From Cristatella mucedo (Eukaryota; Bryozoa; Phylactolaemata; Cristatellidae): a DNA stretch of 64,000 nt. The translations under genes were made by a program, and so were the position numbers. The first letter of the stretch is position 1; each line of letters opens with the position of its first letter. Shown here piece after piece: positions 10,740-64,000 of the stretch. The notes beneath the pieces were generated by a model. That model worked only from the letters and a program-made list of their open reading frames with translations, was not told the origin of the DNA and did not search any database. The stretch spans positions 1,139,001-1,203,000 of the forward strand of contig WPIO01000084.1 of NCBI GenBank assembly GCA_009760855.2. The letters run 5' to 3'.

Positions 10740-11534
10740 AGCTCTGTATTTTCCACTTACGAACCGTCGATGGCTGATGCTTTTAAAAATGTTTATCTCT
10801 CTTTCACAACTCTTATGCATCGATGTCGTCATGTTCTACTGGTGCTGATTCTGGCCATTTTCTTTCCGATGATTCTTGCTCTTACTTCCTTGACTGTTCT
10901 CATACTGCCGCCGGGCTTCCAATTTTGCAGCATTGCATGCAATGTGCCTTGTGATCCAACTAGTGCTCGCCAAAACCCTTTAGGTTATACGTACAACCTT
11001 CAGATCCACAGGCTCCAAAGTGGCCAAAAAGCCATAAGTAACAGTGACGTACAATTATTTAAAACCCAAGCGTCAAAGCATGCAGAGTTTTCGGGTGCGA
11101 TCGGGCAACATTTATAATACTCGCTGCTAAGGACTATATGCCCGCTGAAAAACAGTAAAGTCGCGAGTGCTGCTGTCGCTACTCATTGCTCTCGTAGAAG
11201 ACGCACGGGCCGTTGCAATATCTAAGTCTGGCAGGCGCACCTAGCTGCCAACACGACGGACGATAGCAGCTAGGACTGTCTGTCCCGATTGGCTACGATG
11301 AAGCCGCTCACGTGAGCCTGCCGCTGTGCTTTTTAAAACTAGGCACCCTCCACCAGGCGGACGAGGCAGGTGACAAGAGTCCGTGCACATGCGCCGTGCA
11401 CTCCATCGCCTCGCCAGGGTTAGCAATCACTGTACACTTATTCGACGACTCTCACTGCCGATGCTGCAGAGCAGCTGACGAACCGATCGTGACTCGATCG
11501 TGCGAGCAGTCTCTCTCAGCCTCTCTCTTTCTGA
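10740..11534 (-). other. Probable nidogen 3' flank/3' UTR, limits unknown
   Basis: This stretch lies directly downstream of the nidogen stop on the minus strand. I saw no recognisable coding sequence and no convincing nearby AATAAA on the minus strand, so the UTR end cannot be set. 11,200-11,530 is fairly GC-rich. Confidence 0.4.
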
Positions 11535-58586
<47,052 letters not shown>

Positions 58587-61150
58587 CTGGAAAAATGCAT
58601 ACAATGCAGTCTAGCATTCGCACGGCAGAAGTACCTGCTCTGGCAGCAGCTTACATTCATGAAATAAAAGGCCAACGAGATCAGCACGAATTGGAAACCG
58701 TCGTAAATCGTGAAACATAAACATAAGCCAGGCAGTTTTGCAATCAGTGCACTTCTGCTTTTCCACTAGGAACTGTCTGACAGAGCTGTATCGGTGTACA
58801 AATTTCCCCGTACCGAGACCGAAAGTGCATACCAGGTTTGCCAATCGCCAGAGCTCATGCAGCACCAGCACCAAGTTAGTAAGCTTCACGCCTAGCAATA
58901 TGCCAGTGTGAAATCAGAGAGAACTCAGCTGATCAGCCATGTCTCCTTGCTTCTGTCGTCTGTGCCTCTTAAAGTCGATGTGAAATCTCATAGCAACTAA
59001 TAGCCAACGATCAGACAAAGGTACTCCGGATATTGGGCTGTTGGCATTTCGATTGAATACTATAATCCGTGTTAGCAGGTTCTGCTCAGCTGGCTCAGCC
59101 CTGCTCGCAGCACGCATACAATGCAATCACTTATCTCCTGCGAAGTGAAGGACATACACTGCTGACAGTGAGAGAGGGACCAAGCTGAGATGCACGGCAA
59201 AGCAATATACCAATACCGTGATAAGCATGGCCACTGGGCAGCGTCTTTCGGGGATTTTGCAGGGAATTCAAGCCGCCTTGCCACGACTTGGCTTTCGTTG
59301 AAACTCTGTAGCTATGAAACTATGTCTAAACTAGGGATCAAAACAAATCGGCTTTCTCTGCTAATCTCGATCGAGGAGGTCATGTGCCTGCAGCCTGCAA
59401 GATTAAGCGATCCGAGTGCTTGCAGCCGACAACCAATCTAGCCACGCTGACAAAGCCTGAATAGCCAACAGTGATGGATGACCTTTAATATATGCAGTGC
59501 CAATTTGTGTCCTAAGTTTTGGGCTGCTGGGGCTTAGGCAAACACACGGATTCCGACGGGGTGAGGCATGAGGACAGGCATAGACAAGCATGTGTGTCCA
59601 GCCTTTTATCACCCAGCTTGTCCTGGGTGGGTGTCACTGGCAGGAAGTGAATGACTGCTTGGCTGGGCCGAGTGAGGGTGGACAACCCCCTCCTCCAGTC
59701 CCCAGTTGCTGTCTGGTCAAGTGCAGCAGTGGCCTTGCTGAGTCCGGCTGCCGGTGCTCCGGCGTTCTCACAGTTCAAAGACCACCTGCCGGGGCAATCG
59801 GGTTACCAACGTGCCTACCACAAATGGCCAGGCTGGCATTTCCACTGGTGCAACTCAATACTCAGGTCCTTCAATACTCACTGTGCACTAGTTTTCTCGA
59901 ATTGCAGTCCAACAGTTGAAACCCTTCCACTGCTGGCTCTCATTCTAGTCAATTAATTTTTCCTAAATAGCCACTTCAAACAGCCACTGCCTGCCTTAGC
60001 AGCACAGCCGACCGACTGCATCCGGCTAATTGAGCAAATAAAGCCGACAGCTCCGACTGTCTCTGGAGACTGTGATGCCAGCTGGCAAGGTCTAGTGGCA
60101 GGGCCATCCCAATGACAAGCTGCGATGGGGGAAGGATGAAACTTTGAGCCGTAGCTGCTGCCATCGTGGCCGAGCAAGCACTGTCCGGAAATCGTTCGTA
60201 AGCTTGTGCACCAGCATGGAAGGGGCACCTTGCAAGCGAACCGCAGGCACTCTGGGCCACTGTGTGCCACATGCACGATGTAATTTAATGCATGGTACTG
60301 GCTCAACAGTGCCACCCTTAACCTCGGCAGCCAATGTGGCACCCATCGCTACAAAGACCAGACCCCCACCGGACACTTGTCCAAGTGAACCGTGCTGGTG
60401 GGGCGTCTCTGAACAAGCCTGCCAGGCATGACTACCGACATGGCATTGGGCACAGTGCCACACGACCAGCTCAAGTGTCGCGGCAGCTTCCCTTCAAGGA
60501 ATGCAGAAGAAGCGGCTGCAGCTTCGAATCGACCCATAAAAGAGGCTCGACTTTCATCAGATAGCAGTAATGCAGGTATTCTTGAACTCGGTCAGGTATT
60601 AACGCTCAGTAGGTGACAATTCGCATAGCACCAGCCTGGAGATCGTCACCTGACACCTTAGAGGCATGCTTTAGTGTCTGAAAAACTCGATTGTGTTGTC
60701 TGGTATGCACTTGCACTACAAAACGTATTTTCTTTCATTGAACATTCAACATTAATGCCCCAACGAAAGGCATGGCCAGAAATAAGTCTAAGAGGGGCTG
60801 GTCATTGAATTTGCTGAAGCAGCCAACCATAATAATGGTGATGAAGAATGTCAAGCGGGTTGATGTACGACTGCTCCTTCTCGTAAGTATAAGAAGTGGG
60901 CAAGAGCTAATTGGCCCTCTTCCAATGCTCAAATGGTCCCATTGAATAAGAGGCAGCTTTCAATTGAGACTGTTACTGTTCTGTTGATAGCTCATGCTCG
61001 CACACACTCACATATATACAGAAAATTAAACCGGTAAAAATCAAACCATATGAAAAATGCACCACTTGTAATGGCCCTGAGTGAAGGTAGGGGGTCACTT
61101 ATCTGTAATCTCTATATAATAACCACCAGCCACACTGAAGAGCCATCTCT
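58587..61150. other. Upstream flank or 5' intron of nidogen, no exon identified
   Basis: The missing N-terminal NIDO exon(s) should be here or further right. I read the minus strand for a 'PF.F.G..Y..IY' segment followed by a phase-0 donor and found no convincing match. 59,640-60,540 is GC-rich, with overlapping frames of up to 129 codons on the minus strand and no known motif. Confidence 0.5.
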
Positions 61151-61161
61151 TTCGTGTGAGT

Positions 61162-61163
<2 letters not shown>

Positions 61164-61206
<43 letters not shown>

Positions 61207-61250
61207 CACGCACACGCACACGCACACACACCCTCACACGCACACACACG

Positions 61251-61300
<50 letters not shown>

Positions 61301-61313
61301 CTCTCTCTCTCTT
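61164..61313. repeat. (CA)n then (CT)n microsatellite
   Basis: About 130 bases of CA with CG interruptions, then about 20 bases of CT. Confidence 0.97.
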
Positions 61314-61499
61314 TCTAACTCTTTAAACTCATTCATTCTGACTCATCCTTACACCTCATCCTAACTCGTTCTACACCTTACACATCACTGAAAGAAGCCA
61401 ACTAGTAGACACTGTGTGGCAAAGATACTCTAGTGCATAATCACAAGGTCCTCACGACTCAAGTAGGTTACAGAAGGGGAACTGGTATAAGCTGGTCGA

Positions 61500-62215
61500 T
61501 CAAATGCATCAAGATAACTCAAAAATACCGTCGAGTTGAAGACCAACTGAAAAACATATAAAGCATGTGGCTTGATTATTGTAATTCCCTTTTGGCTGGG
61601 CTACCAAAGAAAGCTATTAGGCCACTGTAGCTGACTATGAATATGGCTGAAAGGCTAGTCTTCAAGTCCCAGCGGTTTGAGCACGTGCCTGTCTCCTTTG
61701 CTTAAAGAGCTAGGATGGATGCCGGTTGAGCAACGGATACAGAGCAAAGTTCTTACGCTGACCCACAAGGCACGCCACGGCTTCGCTCCTTCATACCAAG
61801 CTGAACTCTGCATCAGTTTCAGCCTCTTCGTGCCTTCAGGTCCTGTGTGGACAATAAATTAGCTGTTCCATTCCTCCACTTAAAGACAGTTGGCAACAGA
61901 AGCTTTAGCTCTGCAGGTCCTAGACTGTGGAACTCGCTTCCACAATTCTTACGCAACAACAACTACTCTCCTACTGCCAACTATGGCTCATCCTTTTCAG
62001 CCGTCCTGAGCTGCTACTTCCATGCTACTCACTACCTCAGCTGCTCTCCTGACTCTGTTATGCTTCCCACTTTTTCTTTGTTGCGTGAGACGAAGTCTGT
62101 TGGCTACCGAATGCGTACCGAAAGCTGCTTAGGCTGTGAGTGCGCTATACAAAACTCTCCTGCATGGTCTTTATGACTTTGTGGAGTTACAGACGGAGAT
62201 ACAATTTGAATGGAA
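61500..62215 (+). mobile_element. LINE-B 3' end, reference copy
   Basis: Plus strand reads DYCNSLLAGLPKKAI (frame-shifted), then LGWMPVEQRIQSKVLTLTHK, ARHGFAPSYQAELC, TVGNRSFSSAGPRLWNSLPQ and the 3' UTR 'gttggctaccgaatgcgta' to 'actttgtggagttacagac'. This is the CR1/L2-like polymerase C-terminus, but clearly different from LINE-A in sequence and tail. It is the longest readable copy of LINE-B in the window. Two frames of 61 and 109 codons overlap, so it is broken. Confidence 0.9.
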
Positions 62216-64000
62216 TGCTCCAACTTAAAAATATCGGCAAGTGGAACTGTAGATGATGTGACATCAGAACTTGTATGGCACTACCACATTATGGGATATT
62301 TGAACAGAAATTGACAGGCTGCATTGGACAGAAAAATGCATGCAACTTCGACAGTCAAACTCCCTCAACATCTGAGGCTACCATCATAGCAACCCATCAT
62401 CTTCGATGATCATTTTAAATGGTACTCAACCAAATGTGATACTAAATAGGTTGTGCGGATGATACAAAATACTAGGATGTAAACAAGGATTTATGTTAAG
62501 CTGAGCAAGTACACTTCTAAACCAATGTAGACATTGTGCCAAGCAATCCTTAGGTGGATGAACTATTTGCTCGGTTGGTCAACGATGTCGATACTGAAGC
62601 TCCAGCATGTAATCGGAACAACTTAGCTAGTATCCCAATGCTGGACAAGAACGTCTTGCCAGCATCAGAAGTTGACCTATGACCTTCAATACTGGAAGCT
62701 TATAATCCAAGCCATTCACTAATTTGCTTATGCTTAGGCAAATGTCGTGGGAACTTCTGTTTACTTTCAATGAGCTGCCGAATTATTTGGCCGAGTACCG
62801 GTGATAACTAGTGCCCAACTAGCCATGGAATTGCAATTTCTAATGGCAGGACGAGAAAACAGCATAAGCAGCCAGCAGGAACCCTTAAAAGGAGAGAAAC
62901 ACGACAGACAAGGATTGAGTAATCACAGAAAGTGAGAGAAAGGGTGGTAGATATCCCAGGCAAGAGATAGGAGGAGAGGGGAGAGACAGAGGAGGAGAGA
63001 GAGAGAGAGAGGGAGAATGCCCGAGTGGCTTTACTGGTTGTCACTCGTTGACCTGAAAAGCTGCCCGCGACTAATGGCCATAAATGTGTGTACATCCTTT
63101 CAGCTTATAAACCAAATACTTCTTCGTGCAAAAGCCATGCTACAAAAAAACAAGTCCGAGCAAACAATCTTAACTTGGCCCAGATCTGCACTGCCAAGTG
63201 TTCACGATTTAAAGTGATTACCGCCTGTTGCGTTACCCCTCTAGGATGAACTGCAGACTGCAGATGCAAGATGTTTGGAAGGCGTATGCTGACCGATAAC
63301 TAGTCGTGCAGCACGTGTTAGCGATCAGCTTTCCCCTTCTAAAATGTTTGCTATTCTTGCAGTTTGCAACCCAGGGCCCTAGAGCTTCTTTGGTTTAATA
63401 GCAAGCTGGTTTAATAATACGCTTCTCGGCCTCAGCTAGATGCAGCTTTATGTAACAAACGCAATGCCTGAAAGCCAGCCACTGGTTGCATAGCTAAGCG
63501 ACAGATGAGAGGGTGGCTAGCACGATTTTAAGTGTTCGGTCCCCGGCACGGCTCGGTTCGGCGGGCGAGGTCGATGCTGCGGGTATCAAAGCGGTTCGAT
63601 TGGATTCGCCTGCGACACTCTCTCGAGCTTGTGAATCACTTCTAAAGAAGAGCTTGCTTCTCTTTAATTGCTGAGCAGGTACGCTTCGCAGTTCGGAAAC
63701 AATGCCGTAAACGATCTACCCACTGCAAGACCGTCACTGTCGCACATTTTTGGCATGGAAAGCCGACAATGGGTGCGACCAAGATGCGGCAGTGCGTACA
63801 CTCGTTCCCGTCCGAGCTCGAAGGCCTGGCATAGCTAGTTGGCACGGAGGATATCGAAAATCACGAACCAGCCACGTCCTAAATACTAGAATAATCGCGA
63901 ACCTCTCAGCAGGCAGGCCTCTTCGAGTAGGCAGGCTTCTGCCTGCAGAAGCTGAGTTTATCGAGAAAAGGGTGGCTCAATGGAGCTCTCCACTTGAGAA
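62216..64000. other. No recognised feature
   Basis: 1.8 kb to the window edge. A short GA-rich stretch lies near 62,970-63,012. No domain, SINE or LINE signature seen. The right edge is GC-richer (63,540-63,840), with no readable exon that I could identify. Confidence 0.5.

Noticed and set aside
58655-58720. Minus-strand segment ending in Met-Asn before a GTAAGC, in phase with exon 1
   Set aside because: It would leave an intron of only about 70-80 bases and lacks the NIDO 'Y..IY' residues. Similarity is too weak to call.
59953-60463. Overlapping minus-strand frames of 98-129 codons
   Set aside because: GC-rich DNA with several frames open at once and no recognisable domain in any of them. 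Not supported as a gene.
61010-61095. Possible missing NIDO exon ending in 'CIY' before a GTGAGT donor at about 61,007 on the minus strand
   Set aside because: The phase would fit exon 1, but the upstream residues lack the Asp-rich and PF.F.G features of NIDO, and the donor is part of a CA/TA-rich stretch.

Overview
This is a window of animal (metazoan) genomic DNA. It has one recognisable protein-coding gene, a nidogen (entactin) basement-membrane gene on the minus strand, in a background of old transposons and microsatellites. The evidence for an animal is the nidogen domain set (NIDO, EGF, G2F, EGF array, YWTD propeller, EGF), GT-AG introns of up to about 10.8 kb, LINE and tRNA-derived SINE copies, a Tc1-type transposase relic, and long (CT)n, (CA)n and (TA)n tracts. 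The species cannot be named from this. The lack of a thyroglobulin type-1 domain fits an invertebrate better than a vertebrate.

The nidogen gene runs from about 58.6 kb down to the stop codon at 11,535. I found 22 coding exons by reading the minus strand. Every exon junction agrees in phase, and the pieces add up to 3,453 nt, which is 1,150 codons plus a stop with no internal frame break. The order is most of a NIDO domain (58,586-46,938), a nidogen-type EGF (40.3-40.4 kb), a G2F beta-barrel in three exons (39.6, 38.3 and 33.5 kb), eight EGF modules (31.3-19.5 kb) with a Thr/Ala-rich linker after the fourth, a YWTD (LDLR class B) propeller in five to six exons (17.6-11.9 kb), and a C-terminal EGF (11,787-11,535). 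The signal peptide and the first part of NIDO were not found. They lie either in an unrecognised exon between 58.6 and 64 kb or outside the window.

Around and inside the gene (1-11.5 kb, the introns, and 58.6-64 kb) there are: decayed copies of two LINE groups of CR1/L2-like type, called LINE-A and LINE-B here; a tRNA-derived SINE-A whose 3' end resembles the LINE-A 3' end; a second tRNA-derived SINE-B with an exact box B; a foldback element of about 1.75 kb with a candidate 6-bp target duplication; a second element of about 1.1 kb with inverted termini of about 105 bp; and a broken Tc1 transposase. Microsatellites reach about 500 bp.

The gene product is expected to be a secreted bridge between laminin (YWTD propeller) and type IV collagen or perlecan (G2F). 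I see no sign of a new multi-gene system. The observations most worth checking are the SINE-A/LINE-A shared tail, the two inverted-repeat elements, and the run of 15 consecutive phase-1 introns in the nidogen gene.
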